Below, piece after piece: positions 7,091 through 15,708 of a stretch of DNA of 24,516 nt (the first letter of the stretch is position 1; every line of letters begins with the position of its first letter). The notes under the pieces were generated by a model. That model ran no database searches. It had not been told where the DNA came from and saw only the letters and a program-made list of their open reading frames with translations. Source of the stretch: Alphaproteobacteria bacterium. Lineage in GTDB: Bacteria; Pseudomonadota; Alphaproteobacteria; RF32; CAG-239. A program made the position numbers and the translations under genes. The stretch covers positions 1 to 24,516 of the forward strand of contig JAFVBT010000005.1 in NCBI GenBank assembly GCA_017479785.1, written 5' to 3'.

Positions 7091-9298
7091 ATGGCTAAAG
7101 AGCGCGGAGAAGAATGGAAAGAATATGACAAAGCCGTCCGGTGGATGACAATTACGTTCTTCATTTGTCTTGCAATCAGTATTGTTCTTTTTATTACAGC
7201 ACCTGCTTTATCGCACCTTGTTGCCCACGGTGTTTCAAAAAGTTCTTTTGCGGCCGTTGAGCGCTATTTCAATATGATTTCTGCCAATCCGGACCACATT
7301 TTCAACATTTATAAAAAATGGTTCAAAATAATGTTTAATTATTCGGGACCGTTTGCCCTGAGTATGTGGGTGCCGATTTTGCCGTTTATTACCATTCCGG
7401 TCGGGCTTATTATAAGCGGCTTTTTAAGTCCTTATAAGTTTCAGGTTAATATTCAAGGTTCTGCCTGCGTTGCCGAATTACGTGACATTAAAAACATGGA
7501 TTTACTCGGATTCGACGGCTTCTGTCAGGTTGTCGGTAAGTTTGACGGCAAATTCCTATTATTAAAAGAAACATTAGCCACTCTTTGTTGTGCGCCTCCG
7601 GGTACCGGTAAAACGGTTGGTGTTGTTATGCCGACAATTTTTCACTCGGAAGGCTTGAGCTTGGTTATTAATGACCCGAAGCCGGAACTTTGCTACAAAA
7701 CTTCCGGTGCGCGTGCAAAAGTCGGACCGGTGTTTATTATCAACTGGGGTGCCGAAGATAACCCGAGTGAAGGTATTTATTATCCGAGTTGGAATCCTTT
7801 GTCGCCTAATTGTATTCCGGAACAAGGGCCGGACCGCGATATGTATGTGGATTCCATGTGTAATATTTTGGTGGAAGATCCGAAAGGCGGTGCCGATCCG
7901 CACTGGTCACAAACAGGTCGTGCCGCGTTAACCGGATTTATTCAGTTTGTGGTTTCAAAATGCGAGCGCGCACGCGCCAATGACTATTTTATCGGTCGTA
8001 TTTATGAAGGAAAACTGGACGAGAAAGACAAAGAAGTTCTTGAAGGCTATTATATGGATATGCGTGATCCGGGAGCACCGCGCGCCATTCAAAATCTTAA
8101 AAACGGCACATTGACAATGGAAAACTATTTGCCTATCGGCACATGGAACTTACTACCGTCACGCTGGATGGGACGAGAAGCAAGTATTGCCATGATTATG
8201 GAGTGGATTACGGAAGCGCAAATTAATGCCGCGCATGAAATTCAGCGCCGTTTGGATGAGGGTGATCAGATGGCGGCAATGGCCGATCCGACGCGTGATA
8301 TGTTGGAAGATGCCATTAAGGAAGCACGAAATTACGGCTATGCGCAACGTTGTATTACAGAATTGAGTACTCTTAGTAACACACCGGATAAGGAGCGCGG
8401 TTCCATTCTTTCCACCGCATTTGCCGGTATTAACGTATTTAAGAACCAAGCCGTTAAGGCTCGTACCAGTTTTTCGGATATTCAATTTAAGGATTTACGC
8501 GGTATGAAAGATCCGGTGACCGGCGAGTGGAAACCAATTTCCGTTTATCTGTCGGTTAACCAGGTTGATGCACGTGCCTTGGGTGTTATCAGCTCTACCT
8601 TTATTGAATTGATGAGTTCTTATCTGATTTCAAATCCGCCGAACCATGTAAATCGTACTGACGGTAAGATGGGGCCTTTCCCTGCCCTGTTTGTGCTCGA
8701 TGAGTTTCCGCAAATGCCGAAGATGAAGGCCATTATTGATGGTCCGGCCGTCGGTCGTGGTCAAAAAGTTTCTTATTTGCTTATCGGACAAGACTTGGGC
8801 CAAATTTCCGGTAAATATGGTAAAGATGATTTGGAAACCGTTATTTCCACAACAGCCTGCAAGGTTATTTTATCACAAAACAACGAAGTTACCGCTCAGC
8901 GTTTCTCAAAGATGATCGGCAACAAAACCGTTCGCGTTTCCTCTTTCTCACGAACAGAGGGCAGCTTGGGTAAAGACTTTAACCCGTTGGCTAAAAACGT
9001 TAATTATCAACTGCAAGGCATTCCGGTTATCAGCTCTACGCAATTATTAAGTTTGCCGATGCTTAAGCAAGTTGTTTTAATGCAAAGCCATATTGACCGC
9101 CCGATTATTGCGGATTCGCCGCGTTGGTATTTGGATAAGAAGATGACTGCAATGGCAAAAATTCCGCCGTGTCCGAATGTGCCGGATTGGATTGTGGCAC
9201 AACGCGAAGATATCAACGATGACATGTTGGCTAAACTCGGTATTGAATATAATGCGGAAGAGGAAGAAACCGGCGATTTTGAAGCAGACGAAGTATAA
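7091..9298 (+). CDS. VirD4/TraG-family type IV coupling ATPase
   Basis: 735 residues. Family members are hexameric inner-membrane ATPases that recruit DNA or protein substrates to a type IV secretion channel. Two N-terminal membrane helices are visible (about 20–40 and 87–110). They are followed by Walker A APPGTGKT (168–175), the family motif VINDPKPEL (192–200, resembling VirD4 D-x-K-x-E), and Walker B ALFVLDEFPQMP (D537, E538). A downstream GQDLGQI (Q567) fits the family's sensor glutamine. Between the Walker motifs a long helical insert (about 290–425) corresponds to the all-alpha substrate-binding domain. The C-terminus is acidic (EEEETGDFEADEV), a feature used for adaptor or substrate contact in some coupling proteins. 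An AAGGTGAT Shine-Dalgarno precedes the ATG. It is the last gene before a strong terminator. No VirB/Tra channel genes or relaxase are present in this window. Confidence 0.9.
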   Translation: MAKERGEEWKEYDKAVRWMTITFFICLAISIVLFITAPALSHLVAHGVSKSSFAAVERYFNMISANPDHIFNIYKKWFKIMFNYSGPFALSMWVPILPFITIPVGLIISGFLSPYKFQVNIQGSACVAELRDIKNMDLLGFDGFCQVVGKFDGKFLLLKETLATLCCAPPGTGKTVGVVMPTIFHSEGLSLVINDPKPELCYKTSGARAKVGPVFIINWGAEDNPSEGIYYPSWNPLSPNCIPEQGPDRDMYVDSMCNILVEDPKGGADPHWSQTGRAALTGFIQFVVSKCERARANDYFIGRIYEGKLDEKDKEVLEGYYMDMRDPGAPRAIQNLKNGTLTMENYLPIGTWNLLPSRWMGREASIAMIMEWITEAQINAAHEIQRRLDEGDQMAAMADPTRDMLEDAIKEARNYGYAQRCITELSTLSNTPDKERGSILSTAFAGINVFKNQAVKARTSFSDIQFKDLRGMKDPVTGEWKPISVYLSVNQVDARALGVISSTFIELMSSYLISNPPNHVNRTDGKMGPFPALFVLDEFPQMPKMKAIIDGPAVGRGQKVSYLLIGQDLGQISGKYGKDDLETVISTTACKVILSQNNEVTAQRFSKMIGNKTVRVSSFSRTEGSLGKDFNPLAKNVNYQLQGIPVISSTQLLSLPMLKQVVLMQSHIDRPIIADSPRWYLDKKMTAMAKIPPCPNVPDWIVAQREDINDDMLAKLGIEYNAEEEETGDFEADEV

Positions 9299-9325
9299 AA
9301 AAACCTCCCTCGCGGGAGTTTTTTT
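9297..9325. terminator. Bidirectional rho-independent terminator
   Basis: A run of A, then stem CTCCC (9305–9309), loop TCGC, stem GGGAG (9314–9318), then seven T. The A and T runs can extend the stem, and the structure works on both strands. It lies between convergent genes and probably ends both the coupling-protein transcript (plus) and the dnaE–membrane-protein transcript (minus). Confidence 0.9.
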
Positions 9326-9336
9326 GTTTTACGATT

Positions 9337-10275
9337 TTACACGACCGGCTTTTTCCGAGTAGTTGTTTTCTTTTGTGCTTTGGCAGCAGTCTTTTTCTTT
9401 GAAGAACGTGTTTTATTTTTAACAACCGGTTCCGCGGCCTTTTTTTGCCCCTCCGGCGCAATTTCGGCAACCGGAATGTCTTCTTCCGCCAATAAATCGG
9501 TTTGCGCACGGAAGAGTGCTAAAAAGAAGCTGTAATATATCAACTTTATAATATAATCCAAAAACTCCGTTATCAAAGTCATGGCAAATGTGTCGTTTGC
9601 GTTCATTTGTATGAAATTCCCGATAAATTGAAGTTGCGCCAAACACAGGAAAAAAGCCAAAACCAAAAAAGACGCGATGGAAACATATGCGCGGCCTTTT
9701 GTTTTTTCATATATGGCTTTCAGTGACGGCATTTTATAGTCATTCAAATATTGTGCGATAAAACTTGCCAAACGAATATAAATTACATTAAAGACAACAC
9801 AGGCAAACAGTATTATGAAATATAAAAATTCCACCTCAAACACCGGATTTGCCGGCTTTAAGATAATCATTACCGCTGCAAAAATCGGCACAATAAATGC
9901 AAGCAAACAAACAACGGAAAATAAAACACTTTTAAATCTGTTTTTATCATAAACAATTATATTTTTGATTTTAAATACAGTGTTTTTGAATGTACTGTTA
10001 TACAAATCATAACCAAACGAAAAAAAGACAAACATCAGTATCGTGTAAAAGAAAAACATATAACTCACACCTTTCCCTATGTTTCCGGAAAAAGTGTGAC
10101 ACCACGCTTTTGCTTCCCGCACGCAAGAAAATGACCAACGCCCGAAAATCAAACTGAGAACAGTCAATACGCCGGCATAAAAAAGATACATTCGCCATTG
10201 ATCCAACATTTTCCAGCTGTATGCTATTGTTCTGCCTATAACTCTGAGTAAACCAAATCTTTTTATGTTTTCCAT
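9337..10275 (-). CDS. Unrecognised six-helix membrane protein with lysine-rich C-terminal tail
   Basis: 312 residues with membrane helices at about 28–46, 71–89, 116–138, 149–168, 198–217 and 238–257. An aliphatic and cationic tail follows (262–312) and ends in a run of K, T, A and R similar to histone-like or DNA/RNA-binding tails. No family recognised. Its ATG abuts the dnaE stop codon with no spacer, so translation is probably coupled to dnaE. The loop between helices 2 and 3 holds the peptide FKNTVFKIKN, encoded by one copy of the repeated palindromic element (9970–9987). Function unknown. The tail suggests contact with nucleic acid or acidic lipid heads, but this is inference. Confidence 0.75.
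   Translation of the reverse strand: MENIKRFGLLRVIGRTIAYSWKMLDQWRMYLFYAGVLTVLSLIFGRWSFSCVREAKAWCHTFSGNIGKGVSYMFFFYTILMFVFFSFGYDLYNSTFKNTVFKIKNIIVYDKNRFKSVLFSVVCLLAFIVPIFAAVMIILKPANPVFEVEFLYFIILFACVVFNVIYIRLASFIAQYLNDYKMPSLKAIYEKTKGRAYVSIASFLVLAFFLCLAQLQFIGNFIQMNANDTFAMTLITEFLDYIIKLIYYSFFLALFRAQTDLLAEEDIPVAEIAPEGQKKAAEPVVKNKTRSSKKKTAAKAQKKTTTRKKPVV
9970..9987 (-). repeat. Copy 1 of dispersed near-palindromic element
   Basis: Minus strand AAAAACACTGTATTTAAA. Within the membrane-protein gene, read as K-N-T-V-F-K. This is the only copy downstream of parB. Confidence 0.8.
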
Positions 10276-13200
10276 TTATATTTCCTTCACTAAAGTAACG
10301 CCGGCAACCGCACGAACGGAAGAGAGCAATTCCCCGTTATCCAGTGCATAACCGTTCTTAAGTTCTATTCGCACATCCCAATCTTTCAAGTCCGGCTTTA
10401 TATATATTTTATATACACCGTAATGTTCTTTTTGCAAAAGATTCTTTATCGGTCTGACGGCTTCAACGCTGTTTATTTCAATAATCAACCCCTTGGAGTT
10501 ATCGGTAATGGCCTCATCTAAAGTTTTGATAATGTTAAATAATATGCGCGGAGGTAAATCTTCGGCCGTTTTTTCTATTTTTGCCTGCACAAACAGCGGT
10601 AATCCGCTTTGCAAAGCCTGCTCATATTTTATCAGCCCTTCCGACCACATAATCCCTTCAAACGCGGCAGATGCATCTGAAATTCTGACAAAAGCAAAAG
10701 GTTTGCCGCTCTTGCCTATTTTTTTCTGTAAGGATTGCAAACATCCCGCTAAATTAGCCATAATAACATCACCCGGTTTAATGCCTTTAATCACATCATT
10801 AAAGCTCTTAATACCCAGCCGTTCCATACTACCCTTATATACGTCCAACGGGTGCGCCGAGAGATAAAATCCGACAGCATCGGCTTCATACTGCAATTTT
10901 TCCAAATCTGGCCAATCGGCTTTATCTGCCAGTTTAACCGGTGCCGCCAATTCTTGTGCGCCAAATAAAGATGTTTGCGTACTGTTCTTTGTTTCAGACG
11001 CCGATGCCATATGCCGCAAAATTGTTTCAATATTCACAAATAATTTCTGCCGGTTACCTTCCAAACAATCAAAAGCTCCGGCCTTAATAAGCTGTTCCAA
11101 CTGTTTGCGATTGATTTGTTTTATATCTACACGATGAATAAAATCTGACAGATTTTTGAATTTTCCGTTGTTATTACGCTCGGAAACTATATAATTCATA
11201 TTTGCTTCGCCGACACCTTTTAAACCGGCTAATGCATAACGTATATTGCCGTTTTCAACCTTAAACATTGCATCGGATTCATTTATATCAGGCGGCAAAA
11301 CCTTAAAACCCATTTTTTTGACTTCTTCGGCATAAAACGATATTTTATCCGTGTTGGTAATATCAAAATCCATAATGGCGCACATAAATTCCACCGGATA
11401 ATGCGCTTTTAAATACGCTGTTTGATATGAAATTAACGAATATGCAGCGGCGTGCGACTTATTAAATCCGTATTCGGCAAACTTTGCCATTTGGTCAAAG
11501 ATTGATTTTGCCACATTCGGATCTATACCTTTTTTTTCGGCACCTTCGGTAAACATCTCTCGTTGATGCGGAATTTCATCACGCATTTTTTTACCCATAA
11601 CCTTACGCAGTTTATCGGCACCGCCCAAAGTATAACCGCCCAGAACCTGCGCAATTTTCATAACTTGTTCCTGATAAACCATAATGCCGTATGTTTCATC
11701 AAGAATCGGCGCTAAATCCGGATGTTCATATTTAATTTCCTCTTGACCGTGTTTGCGTGCGATAAACGTCGGAATATTAGCCATCGGCCCCGGACGATAC
11801 AACGAAATCACGGCGATTAAATCTTCAAATCTGTCCGGCTTTATCTGCTTCATAATGTCACGCATACCGGATGATTCAAATTGAAACACCGCACTGGTAT
11901 CACCACGTTGCATCAGCTCGTATGTCAATTTATCGTCAAGCGGCAATGAAGCCATATCAAGTTCTATTCCATGTATTTTTTTAACCCATTCAACGGCGCG
12001 CTCAATAACTGTCAGTGTTTTCAAACCTAAAAAGTCAAATTTTATCAGACCGGTTTCTTCAACATATTTCATATCATATTGCGTGACCGGCATATCGGCA
12101 CGCGGATCTTTATATAAAGGCACAAGTTCGTCAAGCGGACGATCACCGATAACAACGCCGGCAGCGTGCATACCGCTGTTGCGATATAAACCTTCCAACT
12201 TCATAGCGATATCAAAAAGCTTTCTGATTTGCGGATCATTGGTGCGCATGGATTCCAATTCCGGCACCAAATCCAATGCTTCTTTTAAGGTCGGATTTTT
12301 GCCGCCCTGCCCCGGCGGTATCATTTTTGATATTCTGTCAGCCTGACTGTACGGCATTTGCAGCACACGAGCCACATCTCTTATTACCGCTTTTGACTGT
12401 AACTTACCATAAGTAATAATTTGCGCCACATGATCCATACCATATTTATTTTGCACATATTCTATGGTTTTGTGGCGATTTTCCTGGCATAAATCCACAT
12501 CAAAATCCGGCATGTTAACACGTTCCGGATTTAAAAAACGCTCAAAAAGCAAATCCAGTCTTATCGGATCCAAATCGGTGATTTTCAGTGCCCATGCCAC
12601 AATGGAACCGGCGCCGGAACCGCGCCCCGGACCTATCGGTACACCATGTGTTTTTGACCATCGTATAAAATCAGACACGATTAAAAAGTACCCAGGAAAG
12701 CCCATTTTTTTTATCACACTGAGCTCATATTCCAAGCGTGTGTAATATAATTCATCGGTTTTACGGCGTTCTTCTTCAGACATTTCCGGCGTATAGACTT
12801 GTTTTTCCATACGTTCGTGCAATCCTTTGTATGCTTCTTCCGTAATGAACTCGTCCTGAGTTTTGCCATCGGGACAAATAAATATCGGTAGCAAAGCATC
12901 AACTTTTTTAGAAAGATAATTGCACCGTTTGGCAATATTTACCGTATTTTCAATTGCTTCCGGAATATCCTTAAACAGATTAATCATCTCTTCTTCAGTG
13001 CGCCAATAATGATTGATTGAATATTTGCGACGATCTTCATTGGCAATGTATTCTCCACCGGAAATACAAATCAAAGCGTCATGCGCTTCGTGCATTTCTT
13101 TTTCAAAAAAGAACACATCGTTGGTTGCAACAAGCGGTATATTGTGTTTATAAGCAAACTCAAGAAACACCGGCTCGGTTATCTTTTCTTCTTCGTAACC

Positions 13201-13749
13201 GACTCGTGACAGCTCAATATACAGCCTGTCTCCGAAAATCTGCTGCAATTCAGTCAGAAGTTTTTCAGCATCTTCTTTACGATTTTGTAAAATCAAATGT
13301 CCTATGGGGCCTTCATAACCACCGGTTAAGCAAATCAAACCCTCGTTAAAATCACGCAAGTTTTGCATATTCAACTGCGGATATATGCTGTTTTCGGTAT
13401 TATCCAAATAGTAGCGGCGATACAAATGCATCAGTGACTTGTATCCCGCTTCGTTTTGCACCAGCAAAATTATCGGATTTGGCTCAAGTTCGCGACCTTT
13501 AGATATGGATATATTTTCAGAATCGGCATTATGCAAAAAGAGTTCTGAACCGAGAATCGGTTTAATCCCCTCGTCTGCCGCATATTTTGAAAAGGCCTTA
13601 CCGCCGAACAAATTTCCCCTGTCCGTGATTGCGCACGCAGGAACTTTCATCTCGGCAAGTTTGTGTAACAACTTTGGCACGGGTGTTGCGCCCAATGCCA
13701 ACGAATATGCCGTATGAACACGCAAATGTACAAATTTAGGGTCTTGCAT
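10276..13749 (-). CDS. dnaE: DNA polymerase III alpha subunit (replicative polymerase)
   Basis: 1157 residues, the normal DnaE1 length. It carries out chromosomal DNA synthesis in the replisome. The N-terminal PHP domain begins FVHLRVHTAYS and contains ITDRGNLFGG. The polymerase active site shows PDFDVD (D415, D417, D419; the last two correspond to E. coli D401/D403) and FDFLGLKTL, with the third aspartate at D572. FGYNKSHA-type finger sequence is present as YGFNKSHAAAY. Later regions contain the helix-hairpin-helix segment (YALAGLKGVGEANM) and the OB-fold (GDVIMANLAGCLQSLQKK). The start is ATG with AAAGG upstream. It follows the small FTR-like gene by 33 bp and is followed without spacer by the membrane-protein gene. 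None of the repeated elements that mark neighbouring genes occurs in its 3.5 kb. Confidence 0.98.
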   Translation of the reverse strand: MQDPKFVHLRVHTAYSLALGATPVPKLLHKLAEMKVPACAITDRGNLFGGKAFSKYAADEGIKPILGSELFLHNADSENISISKGRELEPNPIILLVQNEAGYKSLMHLYRRYYLDNTENSIYPQLNMQNLRDFNEGLICLTGGYEGPIGHLILQNRKEDAEKLLTELQQIFGDRLYIELSRVGYEEEKITEPVFLEFAYKHNIPLVATNDVFFFEKEMHEAHDALICISGGEYIANEDRRKYSINHYWRTEEEMINLFKDIPEAIENTVNIAKRCNYLSKKVDALLPIFICPDGKTQDEFITEEAYKGLHERMEKQVYTPEMSEEERRKTDELYYTRLEYELSVIKKMGFPGYFLIVSDFIRWSKTHGVPIGPGRGSGAGSIVAWALKITDLDPIRLDLLFERFLNPERVNMPDFDVDLCQENRHKTIEYVQNKYGMDHVAQIITYGKLQSKAVIRDVARVLQMPYSQADRISKMIPPGQGGKNPTLKEALDLVPELESMRTNDPQIRKLFDIAMKLEGLYRNSGMHAAGVVIGDRPLDELVPLYKDPRADMPVTQYDMKYVEETGLIKFDFLGLKTLTVIERAVEWVKKIHGIELDMASLPLDDKLTYELMQRGDTSAVFQFESSGMRDIMKQIKPDRFEDLIAVISLYRPGPMANIPTFIARKHGQEEIKYEHPDLAPILDETYGIMVYQEQVMKIAQVLGGYTLGGADKLRKVMGKKMRDEIPHQREMFTEGAEKKGIDPNVAKSIFDQMAKFAEYGFNKSHAAAYSLISYQTAYLKAHYPVEFMCAIMDFDITNTDKISFYAEEVKKMGFKVLPPDINESDAMFKVENGNIRYALAGLKGVGEANMNYIVSERNNNGKFKNLSDFIHRVDIKQINRKQLEQLIKAGAFDCLEGNRQKLFVNIETILRHMASASETKNSTQTSLFGAQELAAPVKLADKADWPDLEKLQYEADAVGFYLSAHPLDVYKGSMERLGIKSFNDVIKGIKPGDVIMANLAGCLQSLQKKIGKSGKPFAFVRISDASAAFEGIMWSEGLIKYEQALQSGLPLFVQAKIEKTAEDLPPRILFNIIKTLDEAITDNSKGLIIEINSVEAVRPIKNLLQKEHYGVYKIYIKPDLKDWDVRIELKNGYALDNGELLSSVRAVAGVTLVKEI

Positions 13750-13782
13750 GCGGAGCCTTTGTTGTGAAAAGATTATGGCTGA

Positions 13783-14028
13783 TTATTTATTGTCGGAAGA
13801 AACCTTTTGGTAGCATCTGCAATGACAAATTCCGTCTCTTTCAATATCGCTTTGACACAACTCGGATATGCAATATCTTTCTTCGTTTGAGCCGTCACAA
13901 GGGCAGCGACGCCACTCGTTTTCGCCAAACATCATATTTTTAGCTTTAGCGATTTTTTCAATGTTTTGCGTCGGATAATATCCGGCTTTTTTACAGTTTT
14001 CCAACATCATTTCTAAGATTGTGGCCAT
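13783..14028 (-). CDS. Small ferredoxin-thioredoxin-reductase catalytic-domain-like protein
   Basis: 81 residues. The cysteine pattern resembles the catalytic (beta) subunit of ferredoxin:thioredoxin reductase, which holds a [4Fe-4S] cluster next to a redox disulfide. C42-P-C44 is near the middle, then C53 and C58, then C68-H-C70, with C72 just after. The CPC and CHC motifs match the family. The middle CPC motif is replaced by C-x4-C, so the cluster ligation may differ. One further cysteine, C12, is near the N-terminus. A perfect AAGGAGG lies directly after the parB stop codon, giving a 9-nt gap and tight coupling to parB. No ferredoxin or thioredoxin gene is nearby. A small redox or iron-sulfur protein is likely; the electron partner is unknown. 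Confidence 0.75.
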   Translation of the reverse strand: MATILEMMLENCKKAGYYPTQNIEKIAKAKNMMFGENEWRRCPCDGSNEERYCISELCQSDIERDGICHCRCYQKVSSDNK

Positions 14029-14037
14029 TTTTCCTCC

Positions 14038-14937
14038 TTAGCGCTTTTCCAATAAATCCAAAATGGAGCAGAGCTCCGCCGGATTGTTATATTTTAATGT
14101 TACACTACCTTTTCCGTTTTTACCAGTATTTATTTTGACTTTTAGGTTTAATTTTTGTTCCAAATCACGCATGATTTCTTTCATATCAAAATCAATAATT
14201 TTCGGTTGCTTGACTTTCGTGTTCTTTTTATTTTTTATGCCTGAAACGCGTGCTTCCGTTTCACGCACACTTAAGCCGTCGGCAATTATCTCTTGTGCAA
14301 GATTGACTGCATCGGCATATCCGACCAGCGCGCGTGCATGACCGGCCGAAAGCTTGTTTGTTTTAACCAAATTCTTAATTTCTGCCGGCAAGGTCAAAAG
14401 TCTGAGTGTGTTTGCAATATAACTGCGTGATTTACCGATTATTTTAGCCAAAGCTTCTTGTGTGTATTCATGTTCCCGAACCAGTTTATCAAAGGCTTCG
14501 GCCTCTTCAACGGCAGAAAGATCTTCACGCTGAAGGTTCTCAATAAGTGCAATTTCAAGCGTTTCTTGATCATTTAAATCCTTAATAATTGCCGGCACTG
14601 TTTTTAAACCAGCCATTTTTGCGGCGCGCCAACGTCGTTCGCCGGCAATAATTTCATATTTTTCGCCCTTGGAACGCAGTAAAAGAGGCTGTAAAACGCC
14701 TTTTTCTTTTATTGAAGCAGCCAATGTTTCCAGTGCTTCGGCATTAAATTCCGTTCGCGGTTGAAACTGACAAGGAGCAATGGATTCTACGCTTATTTCA
14801 TTGGAATTTTCATTTTTAAATACAGTGTTCTCAACAAAATAATCTATGCTTTTGCTTTTATCTGTTTCAAAATCAACATCGTCTTCACCGAGCAAAGCCT
14901 CTAAACCGCGTCCCAAACCGAATTTTTTATTATTCAT
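14038..14937 (-). CDS. parB: Chromosome partitioning protein ParB
   Basis: 299 residues. ParB is a CTP-dependent DNA clamp that loads at parS and spreads along DNA to organise and segregate the origin region. The N-terminal ParA-contact segment is KFGLGRGLEALLG. CTP-binding motifs are GERRWRA (99–105) and ENLQR (133–137). The helix-turn-helix for parS (YTQEALAKIIGKSRSYIANT, about 158–177) follows. The C-terminal dimerisation domain is at about 250–299. It starts 3 nt after the parA stop. The linker before the CTPase domain contains ENTVFK (36–41), encoded by a copy of the repeated element. Three perfect parS sites lie 1.3–5.5 kb upstream, within rsmG, mnmG and mnmE. Confidence 0.98.
   Translation of the reverse strand: MNNKKFGLGRGLEALLGEDDVDFETDKSKSIDYFVENTVFKNENSNEISVESIAPCQFQPRTEFNAEALETLAASIKEKGVLQPLLLRSKGEKYEIIAGERRWRAAKMAGLKTVPAIIKDLNDQETLEIALIENLQREDLSAVEEAEAFDKLVREHEYTQEALAKIIGKSRSYIANTLRLLTLPAEIKNLVKTNKLSAGHARALVGYADAVNLAQEIIADGLSVRETEARVSGIKNKKNTKVKQPKIIDFDMKEIMRDLEQKLNLKVKINTGKNGKGSVTLKYNNPAELCSILDLLEKR
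14815..14832 (-). repeat. Copy 2 of dispersed near-palindromic element
   Basis: Minus strand GAGAACACTGTATTTAAA, inside parB, read E-N-T-V-F-K in the variable linker before the CTPase domain. Confidence 0.85.
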
Positions 14938-14940
14938 GGA

Positions 14941-15708
14941 TTATAACTCCTTTTCTCTTTTCAAAAACTCTTTTGCCAAAGCAATATAAGCCTGTGCGCC
15001 AACGCTTTTGAAGGCATATATCAAAATAGGTTTTCTGAATGACGGAGCCTCGGCAATTCTGACACTCCGAGGAATAACCGTCTGATAAACCTTATCACCG
15101 AAATATTTTCGCACATCTGCCTCAATCATTTTACTTAAATTGTTTTGACGACTGTACATTGTTAAAACAATACCTTGCAATTTCAAATCCGGATTAAAAT
15201 TACGCTTAATGGCATTAATGTTTTTCATTAAATCGGCAAGACCTTCAAGCGCCAAAAATTCGCACTGAAGCGGCACTATAACCGAATTAGATGCAACAAG
15301 AGCGTTAATCGTTATCAAATTCAAAGAAGGCGGACAATCTATTAAAATGTAATCATATTGATCGGATAATCTTTTCAGAGCATTTTGAAGAACATATTCT
15401 CTGTTTTCAACATCAACCAACTCTATTTCTGCGGCGGCTAAGTCCGGTGATGACGGTATCATATCAAAACGCGGAAGTTCCGTTTTCAATATAGCCGCCT
15501 GCGCCGCACAATTGCCTACCAATACATCATATGAAGAATATTGCTCTTTTTTCTTAGATAATCCCATGGAAGTTGTGGCATTACCCTGAGGGTCAAAATC
15601 TATTACCAATACACGCTTATCTACGGCAGATAATGCTGTCGCAATATTAACGGTTGTTGTGGTTTTTCCCACGCCGCCTTTTCTGTTTGCAATAGAAATT
15701 ATTTTCAT
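14941..15708 (-). CDS. parA: Chromosome partitioning ATPase ParA (Soj)
   Basis: 255 residues. ParA is a Walker-type ATPase that binds the nucleoid nonspecifically as an ATP dimer and pulls ParB–parS complexes apart. The deviant Walker A KGGVGKTT (10–17) has the signature lysine. VIDFDPQGN (35–43) is Walker A', and ILIDCPPSL (121–129) is Walker B. There is no N-terminal helix-turn-helix, so it is the chromosomal type. Its ATG overlaps the rsmG stop (ATGA) and parB follows after 3 nt, making a tightly coupled rsmG–parA–parB unit. Confidence 0.98.
   Translation of the reverse strand: MKIISIANRKGGVGKTTTTVNIATALSAVDKRVLVIDFDPQGNATTSMGLSKKKEQYSSYDVLVGNCAAQAAILKTELPRFDMIPSSPDLAAAEIELVDVENREYVLQNALKRLSDQYDYILIDCPPSLNLITINALVASNSVIVPLQCEFLALEGLADLMKNINAIKRNFNPDLKLQGIVLTMYSRQNNLSKMIEADVRKYFGDKVYQTVIPRSVRIAEAPSFRKPILIYAFKSVGAQAYIALAKEFLKREKEL

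Noticed and set aside
12002..12027. Further element-like copy in dnaE (CAGTGTTTTCAAA)
   Set aside because: Only one arm matches, and it encodes the conserved L-K-T-L-T-V of DnaE, so coincidence is likely.
14256..14271. parS-like sequence GTTTCACGC in parB
   Set aside because: The second arm does not match, and it encodes a natural S-V-R-E-T in the protein.
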